In this document: piece after piece, positions 1 through 8,058 of the stretch
How positions within the stretch are numbered: position 1 is the stretch's first letter
Layout of the letters: each line of letters begins with the position of its first letter
Assembly: GCA_019415645.1 (NCBI GenBank)
Contig: DXYV01000018.1
Coordinates: forward strand, 1 to 52,020
Source of the DNA: Clostridiales bacterium
GTDB lineage: Bacteria; Bacillota; Clostridia; Oscillospirales; Oscillospiraceae
DNA: 52,020 nt
Reading direction: 5' to 3'
The notes under the pieces: generated by a model
What the model was told of the DNA's origin: nothing
What the model saw: only the letters and a program-made list of their open reading frames with translations
Databases searched by the model: none
Translations under genes and position numbers: made by a program

Positions 1-248
1 GGCGGGGTGGCGGGGGGCACGTCCTTGTCCTCAATGAGGTTCTCCGGCCCCACATACTTCTTGCCGAAGGCCTGATAGAAGCTCATCACCGTGCTCCCCA
101 CGGCGATGAGGGTCCACAAAATGCCGAAGGGGCCAAAGGCGGGAATCACCACGATCAGACCGATTCCCACAAAGATCAGGCCCACGATCCCGGCGAAAAC
201 CGACTATCCCTTGTTGGGCCGATAGGTCACCCGTCTCCTGCGCCGCAT
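1..248 (-). pseudogene. small membrane protein gene with in-frame amber stop, runs off window edge
   Basis: Reads from ATG at 248 behind a good ribosome site (GGAGGGG, 6 nt before the start) as MRRRRRVTYRPNKG, then a TAG stop at 206-204, then stays open as SVFAGIVGLIFVGIGLIVVIPAFGPFG and on to the window edge with a second hydrophobic stretch and a polar tail (KKYVGPENLIEDKD). The open frame after the stop has clear protein character: a basic N-terminus followed by two membrane segments. A single G-to-A change (TGG Trp to TAG) would explain the stop. It could be a real nonsense mutation, a sequencing error, or expression from a later weak start (GTG at 185), which has no ribosome site. Function unknown. 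It lies downstream of gyrA and the 53-aa gene. Confidence 0.6.
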
Positions 249-333
249 ATTGTCCCCTCCATTTTGTATTATTTTTTCTTTTTATTTCGCTTTGTATTTC
301 ATTTTTGGGCTGTTTTTCTGCTGATTCAAGGTA

Positions 334-495
334 TTACATCCCCGCCAGGGCGATCTGCGCCTCCAGCTCCACGCTGCGGCGGCGATATTCCTCCTCGGTC
401 AGTTCTCCGGCCTGGAAGTGGCGCTTCAATTCCTCCAGCTGGTCATAGAGAGCGCCCAGGTCGCTGTCCCAGCCTGTATTGGTCACAAATCCCAT
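334..495 (-). CDS. 53-aa protein with SHOCT-like C-terminal helix, overlapping gyrA
   Basis: A 53-codon frame starts at ATG 495-493 inside the last codons of gyrA (13-nt overlap, different frame) and ends at TAA 336-334. The middle and C-terminal part, LKRHFQAGELTEEEYRRR, resembles the short SHOCT-type motif (Leu-x-x-L-x-x-x-G-x-(I/L)-T-x-E-E-(F/Y)) that is usually found at protein C-termini. The overlap implies translation coupled to gyrA. The frame is dense in charged residues and has no rare stretches, as expected for a real small protein. SHOCT motifs are thought to mediate oligomerisation; here no catalytic domain accompanies it. The assignment is from motif shape only. Confidence 0.6.
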   Translation of the reverse strand: MGFVTNTGWDSDLGALYDQLEELKRHFQAGELTEEEYRRRSVELEAQIALAGM

Positions 496-3056
496 CCGGT
501 TTCCTCACGTTCTTCCGTTTCCGGGGCGGACGCGCCGGAAGGTTCCACAGAAGGCTCCTCCGCTGCGGACGTCTCCTCCTCCGGCTCCTCGTGCTCGGTG
601 CGGGCAATGGAGATGACCTTTCCGCCCTCGCCCAGATTCATCAGCTTGACGCCCTGGGCCGCCCGGCCATAGGTGGAGATTCCCGACACAGCCATGCGGA
701 TGATCACGCCGGCGTCGTTGATGATGAGGATGTCGTCCTCATCGCTGACCACCTTGACCCCCACCACGGGGCCGGTCTTTTCCGTGCATTGATAGCCCTT
801 CAGGCCGTAGCCGCCCCGGTTCTGGGGTCCGTCGGCCCGGATATACTCGTCCATTTCCGTGCGCTTGCCGTAGCCGTTCTCCGTCACCATAAGCACCTGG
901 TGATCGCGCTTGGCCCGGGCGGCGCCCACAACGTAGTCGCCCTCCCGCAGCTTGATGCCGCGCACGCCGGCGGCGTCCCGGCCCATGCATCGCACATCGG
1001 TCTCCTTGAAGCAGATGGCCATGCCGCTGTGGGTGACGATGAGGATAGCCTGGTCGCCGTCGGTCTCCCGCACGCAGATCAGGTCGTCCCCCTCCTCCAG
1101 GGTGATGCAGCGGATGCCCGCCTTGCGGGCGGTGTGGATGGCGGAGAGCTGGATGCGCTTCACGGTGCCCCGGCGGGTGACCATGACCAGATAGCGGTCG
1201 TCCTCAAAGTCCTTCACCGAGATCATGGCGGTGATCTTCTCGTCGCTCTCCACGGGCAGCACGTTGACGATGTTGGTGCCCCGGGCGGTGCGGCCGGCCT
1301 CGGGAATCTGATAGCCCTTTTTGCGGTACACCCGGCCCCGGTCGGAGAAGAACAGGATATAGTCGTGGGTGGAGGCGGTGAAGAGGGTGTCCACATAGTC
1401 CTCCTCCCGGGTGGTCATGCCGGTGATTCCCTTGCCGCCCCGATTCTGGGTCTTATAGGTGGAGACGGGGGTACGCTTGATATAGCCCCCGGCGGACATG
1501 GTAAAGACGCACTCCTCCTCCTCGATCAGGTCCTCGATGTCGATGTCGTCCTCGGCAAAGCCGATCTCGGTCTTGCGGTCGTCGCCGTACTTGTCGCGGA
1601 TTTCCAGCAGCTCGTCCTTGAGCACGCCCCGCAGCATGGCCTCGTCGGTGAGCAGGCGGTTGTAGTAGTCGATGCGCTCCTCCAGCTCCTTGTACTCGGC
1701 CTCCAGCTTCTCCTTTTCCAGGCCCTGCAGGCGCTTGAGCTGCATGTCCAGAATGGCCTGGGCCTGCACGTCGGACAGGTGGAAGCGGTCCATCAGGTGT
1801 TCCTTGGCGTCGTCGTAGCTCTCCCGGATGATGCGGATGACCTCGTCGATGTTGTCCTGGGCGATGAGCAGGCCCTCCAGCAGGTGGGCGCGCTCCTGAG
1901 CCTTTTTCAGGTCATAGCGGGTCCGCCGGGTGATGACCTCCTCCTGGAAGGCGATGTACTCGTCCAAAATCTGCCGCAGGGTGAGGATCTTGGGCTGCTT
2001 CTGGTTGTTGACCAGGGCCAGCAGAATCACGCCGAAGGTGGTCTGCATCTGGGTCTGGGCGAACAGGCGGTTGAGCACCACCTGGGGATTGGCGTCCTTT
2101 TTCAGCTCAATGACGATGCGCATGCCCTTTTTGCCGTCGGATTCGTCCCGCAGGCCGGAGATTCCCTCCAGCCGCTTGTCCTTCACCTGGTCGGCGATGT
2201 TCTCCACCAGCCGGGCCTTGTTGACCTGGTAGGGCAGCTCGGTGACGATGATCCGGGTGCGGCCCTGGCCGAACTCCTCCATCTCGGTGCGGGCCCGGAC
2301 CCGGATGTGGCCCTTGCCGGTGGCGTAGGCCGCCCGGATGCCCGACCGGCCCATGATGATGCCGCGGGTGGGGAAGTCGGGGCCCTTGATGTGCTCCATC
2401 AGGTCGTCCAGGGTGGCGTTGGGGTTGTCCAGCACGCACACCGCCGCGTCGATGACCTCCCGCAGGTTGTGGGGCGGGATGTTGGTGGTCATGCCTACGG
2501 CGATTCCGGAGGAGCCGTTGACCAGCAGGTTGGGGAAGCGGGAGGGGACCACCCGGGGCTCCTTCAGGGACTCGTCAAAGTTGGGGTCCCAGTCCACGGT
2601 GTCCTTGTCGATGTCCCGCATCATCTCGTTGGCGATCTTGGCCATACGGGCCTCGGTGTAACGGTAGGCGGCCGGGGGGTCGCCGTCCACGGAGCCGAAG
2701 TTGCCGTGGCCGTCCACCAGGGGATAGCGCATGGAGAAGTCCTGGGCCAGACGCACCATGGCGTCGTAGACCGAGGCGTCGCCGTGGGGATGGTATTTGC
2801 CCAGCACGTCGCCCACGCAGGTGGCCGACTTCTTAAAGGGCTTGTCGGAGGTCAGGCCGGTCTCGTACATGGAATAGAGAATCCGCCGGTGGACCGGCTT
2901 GAGGCCGTCGCGTACATCGGGCAGGGCCCGGCCCACGATGACCGACATGGCATACTCGATGTACGCCGCCTGCATCTCGTGCTCCAGGTTGATCTCTACG
3001 ATTTTTTGATTGGGAAAGGAAATATCTTTTTCCTCGTCAGGCTTTTTTGCCAACAT
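483..3056 (-). CDS. gyrA: DNA gyrase subunit A
   Basis: The 857-aa breakage-reunion subunit of DNA gyrase, which introduces negative supercoils with GyrB. Visible marks are the N-terminal DNA-gate sequence (GRALPDVRDGLKPVHRRIL, about residue 43), the HPHGD segment at 89-93, the catalytic tyrosine in AYRYTEARM (Y133, equivalent to E. coli Y122) and the GyrA box QNRGGKG near residue 570, which marks it as gyrase rather than topoisomerase IV. ATG at 3056 is chosen because GAGG lies 5 nt upstream; GTG at 3062 has no suitable ribosome site. The quinolone-determining positions are Ala94-Ser95-...-Asp98 (E. coli S83, A84, D87). It is separated from gyrB by a 129-aa gene and tandem repeats, which is unusual. 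Confidence 0.98.
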   Translation of the reverse strand: MLAKKPDEEKDISFPNQKIVEINLEHEMQAAYIEYAMSVIVGRALPDVRDGLKPVHRRILYSMYETGLTSDKPFKKSATCVGDVLGKYHPHGDASVYDAMVRLAQDFSMRYPLVDGHGNFGSVDGDPPAAYRYTEARMAKIANEMMRDIDKDTVDWDPNFDESLKEPRVVPSRFPNLLVNGSSGIAVGMTTNIPPHNLREVIDAAVCVLDNPNATLDDLMEHIKGPDFPTRGIIMGRSGIRAAYATGKGHIRVRARTEMEEFGQGRTRIIVTELPYQVNKARLVENIADQVKDKRLEGISGLRDESDGKKGMRIVIELKKDANPQVVLNRLFAQTQMQTTFGVILLALVNNQKQPKILTLRQILDEYIAFQEEVITRRTRYDLKKAQERAHLLEGLLIAQDNIDEVIRIIRESYDDAKEHLMDRFHLSDVQAQAILDMQLKRLQGLEKEKLEAEYKELEERIDYYNRLLTDEAMLRGVLKDELLEIRDKYGDDRKTEIGFAEDDIDIEDLIEEEECVFTMSAGGYIKRTPVSTYKTQNRGGKGITGMTTREEDYVDTLFTASTHDYILFFSDRGRVYRKKGYQIPEAGRTARGTNIVNVLPVESDEKITAMISVKDFEDDRYLVMVTRRGTVKRIQLSAIHTARKAGIRCITLEEGDDLICVRETDGDQAILIVTHSGMAICFKETDVRCMGRDAAGVRGIKLREGDYVVGAARAKRDHQVLMVTENGYGKRTEMDEYIRADGPQNRGGYGLKGYQCTEKTGPVVGVKVVSDEDDILIINDAGVIIRMAVSGISTYGRAAQGVKLMNLGEGGKVISIARTEHEEPEEETSAAEEPSVEPSGASAPETEEREETGWDL

Positions 3057-3070
3057 AATCACCTCAAGTT

Positions 3071-3105
3071 AATGGACAATTGACAATGAACAATGGACAA
3101 TGACC
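3071..3105. repeat. 7-bp tandem repeat, 5 units (AATGGAC-like)
   Basis: Five consecutive heptamers AATGGAC, AATTGAC, AATGAAC, AATGGAC, AATGACC, directly upstream of the gyrA start. AT-rich and unlike the surrounding sequence. Same family as the repeats at 3203, 3757, 29585, 37016, 41431 and 41504. Confidence 0.85.
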
Positions 3106-3202
3106 GGGACGTCGAACCCAACTGCCTCAATTCGTTTCTGGTTCGACATACAGCCCCCTTTCACTGTCTGCGTTCAAATGATAATTGCCGGGAAGCGGTG
3201 AC

Positions 3203-3237
3203 AATTGACCATGAATAATTGACAATTGACAATGCTT
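3203..3237. repeat. 7-bp tandem repeat, 5 degenerate units
   Basis: Heptamers AATTGAC, CATGAAT, AATTGAC, AATTGAC, AATGCTT between gyrA and the four-helix-bundle gene. The rest of 3106-3342 holds no recognisable gene or hairpin. Confidence 0.75.
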
Positions 3238-3342
3238 CCTTTTCTAAAACTGTCTGCGCTTCTTCATTCGTTTTCTTTGGTAGAAGGCGCTCTCTTATAC
3301 TGATTCTGTCTTTCTAGTCGTGGTCTACACGCAAACCTTGTT

Positions 3343-3732
3343 CTATATTGGATTGCTTTTTACATCAGGACCCTGCGAATCGGATTCGGTCTGGAGGGTT
3401 TTCAAAATGGACGTCAGGATCTTTGTCAATTCCCGTGCGTCGGAATAGATGGAAGCGAACTCTTTTGGGGACAGATAGTCGGTTTCATGGAGCAGCTCCA
3501 GCCAGTATTGCGTCTCCTCGCTCTCTTTCAGCGCGAGGCTCATTTTATAGCGAAAGTCATTTCGGCTGAAGCCCTGTACCGCCTCCCGCACATTGGCGCC
3601 AATGCTGGTACCGCTGCGCAGCAGCTGTTTGGACAGAACAAATTCCCGCTTCTCCTGACTCAAGTGCTGATAGAGTCGAATGATTCGAATGGCAAACCGT
3701 TTGCTCTTTTCCTGAATCAGATTCTCTCTCAT
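3343..3732 (-). CDS. four helix bundle protein (S23/bAvd-like family)
   Basis: A 129-aa protein that is almost wholly helical: RFAIRIIRLYQHL, FVLSKQLLRSGTSIGANVREAV, YKMSLALKESEETQYWLELL, SIYSDARELTKILTSIL. The central SKQLLRSGTSIGANVREA and the SLALKESEETQYWLELL segments are typical of the four-helix-bundle family first known from 23S rRNA intervening sequences and related to the Avd proteins of diversity-generating retroelements; those members bind nucleic acid or form pentamers. Start ATG 3732 follows GGTGG by 5 nt. It sits between gyrB and gyrA on the same strand, and 7-bp tandem repeats lie on both sides, which suggests an insertion. No reverse transcriptase or rRNA gene is nearby, so its role is unknown. 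Confidence 0.85.
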   Translation of the reverse strand: MRENLIQEKSKRFAIRIIRLYQHLSQEKREFVLSKQLLRSGTSIGANVREAVQGFSRNDFRYKMSLALKESEETQYWLELLHETDYLSPKEFASIYSDARELTKILTSILKTLQTESDSQGPDVKSNPI

Positions 3733-3756
3733 AAGAACCACCCGCCTCCATCCACG

Positions 3757-3784
3757 GAAATTGTCCATTTTAAATTGTAAATTG
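3757..3784. repeat. 7-bp tandem repeat, 4 units, opposite strand
   Basis: On the minus strand reads AATTTAC, AATTTAA, AATGGAC, AATTTCC. It lies between the gyrB stop and the four-helix-bundle start, so that gene is bracketed by heptamer repeats. Confidence 0.7.
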
Positions 3785-3785
3785 T

Positions 3786-5732
3786 TTAATAGTCCAAATT
3801 CATCGCTTTTTCCGCGTTCTGTTCGATATACTCCCGCCGCGGCTCCACCTTTTCGCCCATGAGCAGGGTGAAGATCTCGTCCGCCTTCACCGCATCCTCC
3901 ATGGTGATGCGCTTGAGGGTTCGGGTCTCGGGATTCATGGTGGTCTCCCACAGCTCCTCCGGGTTCATCTCGCCCAGGCCCTTGAAGCGGCTGATGTCCA
4001 CCTTGGCGTTGGGGTTGTCGCCCCGCAGCTCGGCGGAGATGGCGTCCCGCTCCGCGTCCGAGAAGGCCACCCGGGTGTTCTTGCCCCGTACCAGCTTATA
4101 CAGGGGCGGCACGGCGGCGTAGACGTATCCCTTCTCGATAAGGGGCCGCATGAACCGGAAGAAGAAGGTGAGCATCAGGGTGCGGATGTGGGCGCCGTCC
4201 ACGTCGGCATCGGCCATGATGACCACCTTGTGATAACGCAGCTTGTCCGCGTCGAACTCATCCCCCAGGCCGGCGCCCAGGGCGGTGATGACCGGGGTGA
4301 GCTTGTCGTTGCCGTACACCTTGTCCGCCCGGGCTTTCTCCACGTTGAGCATCTTGCCCCACAGGGGAAGGATGGCCTGGAAGCGGGAATCCCGGCCCTG
4401 CTTGGCCGAGCCGCCGGCGGAGTCGCCCTCCACGATGTAAATTTCCGTCAGAGCGGGATCACGCTCGTAGCAGTCGGCCAGCTTGCCCGGTAGGGTGGCC
4501 CCGTCCAGGGCGGTCTTGCGGCGGATGTTCTCCCGGGCGCGGCGGGCGGCCTCCCGGGCCCGGCTGGCGGTCATGGCCTTGTCCAGAATGGCCTTTCCTA
4601 CCGCCGGATTCTCCTCCAAAAACTGCTCCAGCTTGTCGGACACCAGGGCGTTGACCATGGTGCGGATCTCGCTGTTGCCCAGCTTGGCCTTGGTCTGGCC
4701 CTCGAACTGAGCCTCGGTGAGCTTTACCGAGATGATGCACGTCAGGCCCTCCCGGCAGTCCTCGCCGGAGACCTTGTCCTCTCCCTTGAGCAGGTTCATT
4801 TTCTTGCCGTAAGCGTTGAGCACCGTAGTCAGGGCCCGCTTGAAACCCTCCTCGTGCATGCCGCCCTCGGGGGTGTGAACGTTGTTGGCAAAGGAGACGA
4901 TAATCTCGTTGTAGGCCTCGGTGTACTGGAAGGCAATCTCGGCCATGGCGTCGTCCCTGGAGCCGGACATATAGACGACCTCCGGATGGATGGGGGTCTT
5001 GTTGCGGTTGATGTAGGTGACGAACTCCCGGATTCCGCCCTCATAGCACATGGAATCCGCCTGCTCGTGACCGGGCCGCTGGTCGGAGATGGTGATTTTC
5101 AGCCCCGCGTTCAGGAATGCCTCCTCCCGCATCCGGGTGTGGAGGGTCTCGTAGTCGTACACCGTGTCCTCGAACATCTCCGGGTCGGGCTTGAACACCA
5201 CCTCGGTGCCCGTGTGGTCGGTGGAGCCGATGATGGTCATGGCCTGGGTCACATTGCCCCGGGCGAACTTCATCTCATAGATGTTCCCGTTTTTGTGGAC
5301 CCGCACCTCCAGCCACTCGGACAGGGCGTTGACCACCGAGGCGCCCACGCCGTGCAGGCCGCCGGACACCTTATAGCCGCCGCCGCCGAACTTGCCGCCG
5401 GCGTGGAGGATGGTGTACACCACTTCCAGAGCGGGCTTGCCGGTCTGGGCCTGAATGTCCACGGGGATTCCGCGGCCGTTGTCGGTGACGCGGATCACGT
5501 CCCCCTCCAGAATGTCCACGGTGATGTGGTCGCAGTAGCCCGCCAGCGCCTCGTCGATGGCGTTGTCCACGATCTCATACACCAGGTGGTGCAGACCGGA
5601 GGAGGAGGTGGAGCCGATGTACATGCCCGGCCGCTTGCGCACCGCCTCCAGACCCTCCAGCACCTGAATTTCGGACGCGTTGTATTCGTGGTCCGTGTGG
5701 GTGCTGTTCAGCTCGATTTCTTCAGAAGACAT
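3786..5732 (-). CDS. gyrB: DNA gyrase subunit B
   Basis: The 648-aa ATPase subunit of gyrase. In order: GHKL ATPase motifs (EIVDNAIDEAL, DNGRGIP, GGLHGVGASVVNALS), transducer domain, then the TOPRIM domain with EGDSAGGSAKQGRD and the metal-binding DADVDGAHI, and the C-terminal RFKGLGEMNPEELWETTMNPETR tail shared by all GyrB proteins. Start ATG 5732 follows GGAGG by 9 nt; the longer open frame to 5831 lacks a ribosome site and runs through a parS-like palindrome. Upstream neighbour is the remB-like gene, as in Bacillus, where yaaB (remB) precedes gyrB. Confidence 0.98.
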   Translation of the reverse strand: MSSEEIELNSTHTDHEYNASEIQVLEGLEAVRKRPGMYIGSTSSSGLHHLVYEIVDNAIDEALAGYCDHITVDILEGDVIRVTDNGRGIPVDIQAQTGKPALEVVYTILHAGGKFGGGGYKVSGGLHGVGASVVNALSEWLEVRVHKNGNIYEMKFARGNVTQAMTIIGSTDHTGTEVVFKPDPEMFEDTVYDYETLHTRMREEAFLNAGLKITISDQRPGHEQADSMCYEGGIREFVTYINRNKTPIHPEVVYMSGSRDDAMAEIAFQYTEAYNEIIVSFANNVHTPEGGMHEEGFKRALTTVLNAYGKKMNLLKGEDKVSGEDCREGLTCIISVKLTEAQFEGQTKAKLGNSEIRTMVNALVSDKLEQFLEENPAVGKAILDKAMTASRAREAARRARENIRRKTALDGATLPGKLADCYERDPALTEIYIVEGDSAGGSAKQGRDSRFQAILPLWGKMLNVEKARADKVYGNDKLTPVITALGAGLGDEFDADKLRYHKVVIMADADVDGAHIRTLMLTFFFRFMRPLIEKGYVYAAVPPLYKLVRGKNTRVAFSDAERDAISAELRGDNPNAKVDISRFKGLGEMNPEELWETTMNPETRTLKRITMEDAVKADEIFTLLMGEKVEPRREYIEQNAEKAMNLDY

Positions 5733-5771
5733 ATTGTATAACCTCCATATCACAGGCGAAGCAAACCGATT

Positions 5772-5787
5772 TGTTTCCCGTGAAACG
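5772..5787. promoter_or_regulatory. parS-like palindrome upstream of gyrB
   Basis: TGTTTCCCGTGAAACG matches the parS consensus TGTTTCACGTGAAACA at 14 of 16 positions. The changed left half (TTTCCC) is like a Noc-type half-site, so ParB or Noc binding are both possible. Two exact-core parS sites exist in this window (37469 and 39899). Confidence 0.5.
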
Positions 5788-5827
5788 GGGAACAGATCGG
5801 CCGGCTCCGCGTGCAGACGATTGAACC

Positions 5828-6103
5828 TCACAGGGAGGAAGAAAACAGGCTGCCGCTCTCCGCCCGCCGCAGCAGGGTGGAGGAGGCCAGCTGGGATATA
5901 TAGACCACCGGCGGACGGCCCTTCTCCTGGCAGACCACAAAGGACTTGGGCAGATCGTCCCCCAGGCTGATCAGCCGCCCCTCCCGCTCCGCCCGCTCCA
6001 GAAAGGCCCGGGTACGGGGGGACTGGGTGGTATTATCCAAATCAAAGATGCCCAGAATACTGCGGCAGGGCACCACCGCCGCCTGGCCCAGATTCAGATA
6101 CAT
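5828..6103 (-). CDS. remB: RemB-like (DUF370) regulator
   Basis: A 91-aa protein that starts MYLNLGQAAVVPCRSILGIFDLDNTT and contains the pattern of the DUF370 family (RemA/RemB), small DNA-binding or matrix-gene regulators in Firmicutes: an N-terminal G-x-x-x-V-P-x-x-x-I-x-G-I-F-D-L-D-N segment and a strand pair ending KSFVVCQEKGRPPVVYISQLASSTLLRR. Position next to gyrB matches B. subtilis remB (yaaB). Start ATG 6103 lies 5 nt after the stop of the membrane protein upstream (stop at 6109), so translation is probably coupled. The symbol is by family and position; RemA is a paralogue. Confidence 0.8.
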   Translation of the reverse strand: MYLNLGQAAVVPCRSILGIFDLDNTTQSPRTRAFLERAEREGRLISLGDDLPKSFVVCQEKGRPPVVYISQLASSTLLRRAESGSLFSSSL

Positions 6104-6108
6104 GGCGG

Positions 6109-6420
6109 TCACGCCTCGCCGTCCCCGGCTTCGGGGGGCTTGGGCGGTTTTCCATGCCGCACCCTGGCCACGATCCAGCCCACGACAACGCAGGCCAGCA
6201 GGTAAAAGAAGGGCAGGCTGGCCAGCCGGGCGGAGGACCGCTCCAGACCGTCCAGGGAGAGGGTCCAGCCCAAAAAACACAGGGCAATGGCGGCAAACAG
6301 GGCGGGCTGGAGCCAGAGCAGCCAGCGCTTGCGGTCCAGCCGGTTCGCCATCCAATACTGGAAGACCCCGCAGGCCACGCCGAACAGCGCCGCCACGCAG
6401 ATGGTAAAGATGGAATCCAA
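6109..6420 (-). CDS. small three-TM membrane protein
   Basis: 103 aa with hydrophobic segments at about residues 4-24 (FTICVAALFGVACGVFQYWM), 35-52 (LLWLQPALFAAIALCFLGW) and 69-87 (LPFFYLLACVVVGWIVARV), followed by a short polar C-terminus (KPPKPPEAGDGEA). Start is TTG at 6420, 7-8 nt after AAGGAG. It sits between recF and the remB-like gene in one operon-like run. I do not recognise the family and no catalytic residue is evident. Confidence 0.75.
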   Translation of the reverse strand: MDSIFTICVAALFGVACGVFQYWMANRLDRKRWLLWLQPALFAAIALCFLGWTLSLDGLERSSARLASLPFFYLLACVVVGWIVARVRHGKPPKPPEAGDGEA

Positions 6421-6439
6421 TGCAGTAACTCCTTTTTTC

Positions 6440-7546
6440 TCAGCACAGTGTCCCGCCGGACACTCGGAACAGGGCGCCCGACATGAGCCGGCGCAGCTTT
6501 TCGTCCTCCTCGCAGCAGGTGAGAAAGACCTGGCCGCCCCGGATTCGGCTCAATACAAATTCTTGCCGCCGGGCGTCCAGTTCAGACAGCACATCATCCA
6601 GCAGAAGCACCGGCCACTGGTCGGTGTCGTGGTAGAACAGCTCCCGGGAGGCCAGCTTCAGGGACAGGGCCGCGGTGCGGGTCTGCCCCTGGGAGGCGTA
6701 GCTCCGGGCGGACTGCCCGTCCAGCAGCACCTCCAGGTCGTCCTTGTGCGGACCGGACAGACACTGACGAGCCTCCAGTTCCGCCCGCCGGTGGGTCTCC
6801 TGGTGGGCCAGCAGCTGTTCCAGCAGAACTTTAGGGGAGGCCAGGGGGTCGGACACGGTGCTCACCGTATGGTAGACCAGCCCCAGCTCCTCCCGCCGTC
6901 CGGAGAAGTCCCGGTGAATCTCCGGCGCGATCTGGGCCAGCTTCCGGATAAAATGGGCCCGGTAGTGGATGAGCAGAGCCCCGGTCTGGGCCATGCGCAG
7001 CGAGAAATCGTCCAGCGTGTCCAGCAGGGAGGGGTACTCCCCGCTGTCCCGCAAAATCCGGGTCTTGTGCTCATAGAGCTTTTTGTACTCGGTCAGGGCG
7101 GCGGCATATTTGGGCCGCAGCTGACAGATGCAGTCGTCCAGGAACCGCCGGCGCTCGGCGGCCCCCGCCCGGATGAGGGACAGATCCTCCGGGCAGAAGA
7201 GCACCGTGGTCAAAATGCCCGACAGCTCTCCGGCGGTTTTCAGCCGCACGCCATTGGACCTCAGAATACGCCCCGCGCCCCGGCGCAGCTCGGCCTCCAG
7301 GGTAAAGTCCCGGTCCCGGGACTCCAGCTCCGCCTGAAGAAAGGCGGAATTAACCCCAAACTGGATGAGCTCCCGGTCATACCGGGCCCGGTGGGACCGG
7401 GCGGTGGACAGATAGGCGATGGCCTCCAGCAGATTGGTCTTGCCCTGGGCGTTGTCCCCGCAGATCACGTTGAGCCGCGGATCAAAGGCCGCCTCGGCGT
7501 GGACGTAATTTCGGAAAAAATCCAGGGTTATGGCTTTGACGATCAT
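6440..7546 (-). CDS. recF: DNA replication/repair protein RecF
   Basis: A 368-aa SMC-like ATPase that helps load RecA at gaps. Walker A GDNAQGKTN at residues 30-38, ABC-type signature region CLSGPHKDDL, and Walker B LLLDDVLSELD in the last quarter. N-terminus MIVKAITLDFFRNY is the usual RecF opening (L-x-N-F-R-N-Y). ATG 7546 overlaps the stop of the S4 gene as ATGA, so the two are translationally coupled. Order yaaA-recF-remB-gyrB matches Firmicutes origins, although dnaN and yaaA are here separated by a repeat element. Confidence 0.97.
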   Translation of the reverse strand: MIVKAITLDFFRNYVHAEAAFDPRLNVICGDNAQGKTNLLEAIAYLSTARSHRARYDRELIQFGVNSAFLQAELESRDRDFTLEAELRRGAGRILRSNGVRLKTAGELSGILTTVLFCPEDLSLIRAGAAERRRFLDDCICQLRPKYAAALTEYKKLYEHKTRILRDSGEYPSLLDTLDDFSLRMAQTGALLIHYRAHFIRKLAQIAPEIHRDFSGRREELGLVYHTVSTVSDPLASPKVLLEQLLAHQETHRRAELEARQCLSGPHKDDLEVLLDGQSARSYASQGQTRTAALSLKLASRELFYHDTDQWPVLLLDDVLSELDARRQEFVLSRIRGGQVFLTCCEEDEKLRRLMSGALFRVSGGTLC

Positions 7547-7758
7547 GTGACGACCAGCTTGACCTGGCCGCCCACCACCACCACGTCGCCGGGCCGGATC
7601 TTTTTGCCCCGCATGGTGCATACCTGGCCGTTGACGGTCACATCTCCGTCCTGGATGGCCAGCTTGGCCTCTCCGCCGGTCAGGACCACATTGGAAAATT
7701 TCAGCAGGGAATCCAGCTTGATAAATTCCGTCGTGATAGAAACAGTCTGTTCTTGCAT
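7543..7758 (-). CDS. yaaA: S4-domain RNA-binding protein YaaA
   Basis: A 71-aa protein with a single S4-like RNA-binding fold: IKLDSLLKFSNVVLTGGEAKLAIQDGDVTVNGQVCTMRGKKIRPGDVV. The pattern L-D-x-L-L-K-x-x-x-x-x-x-T-G-G-x-A-K and V-N-G-x-x-x-x-x-x-G-K-K-I-x-x-G-D-x-V is diagnostic of the small S4 protein that lies between dnaN and recF in Firmicutes and may act in ribosome assembly. ATG 7758 follows AGGAG by 7 nt; the longer frame to 7902 has no ribosome site. Confidence 0.92.
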   Translation of the reverse strand: MQEQTVSITTEFIKLDSLLKFSNVVLTGGEAKLAIQDGDVTVNGQVCTMRGKKIRPGDVVVVGGQVKLVVT

Positions 7759-7906
7759 GAAAACACTCCTAAACTCAAGGAACGTGGGCAGGGAAGTCTG
7801 CCGTTTTAACAATGAAGAAGAGGAGACGCCCGGAATCTTTCGAAACGGGAGCCTCACCGAGATCGTAGGGGCGCGCAGAGCGCGCCCACGTCCCGAACGC
7901 AAGCGT

Positions 7907-8056
7907 TCCCCGGGGGGTTACTTCCAATAAGGGGGGGCCGCAGCCCCCCTTATGTTTGGTCGTTGCGGGTGGGGTTTGTCAAGGGGAGGGTACTGCCGCA
8001 ACAGGGTCGATGTGGGCAGTGCGGCCTCTACGAGTGCGCATCACGCCTCAGCGCTT
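7907..8056 (+). repeat. interspersed mosaic repeat, copy R1 (short)
   Basis: Holds the C-block (CCCCGGGGGG, then TTACTTCCAATAAGG and a GC-rich hairpin with loop CCGCA, then TATGTTTGGTCG), a fragment of the B-block (GGTCGATGTGGGCAGTGCGG) and the D-block (GCGCATCACGCCTCAGCGCTTC) that ends 3 nt before the dnaN stop. The same blocks in the same order recur at 23.1-23.6, 31.2, 37.2, 40.2, 45.2 and 51.9 kb. Positions 7759-7906 hold nothing recognised. Confidence 0.85.
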
Positions 8057-8058
8057 CT

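Noticed and set aside
264..3083. 939-aa open frame on the plus strand
   Set aside because: Lies opposite gyrA; rich in Gly, Val, His and Leu as antisense frames of GC-rich genes are. No ribosome site.
3071..3237. CRISPR-like array from short repeats
   Set aside because: Units are 7 bp, tandem and without spacers; no cas gene.
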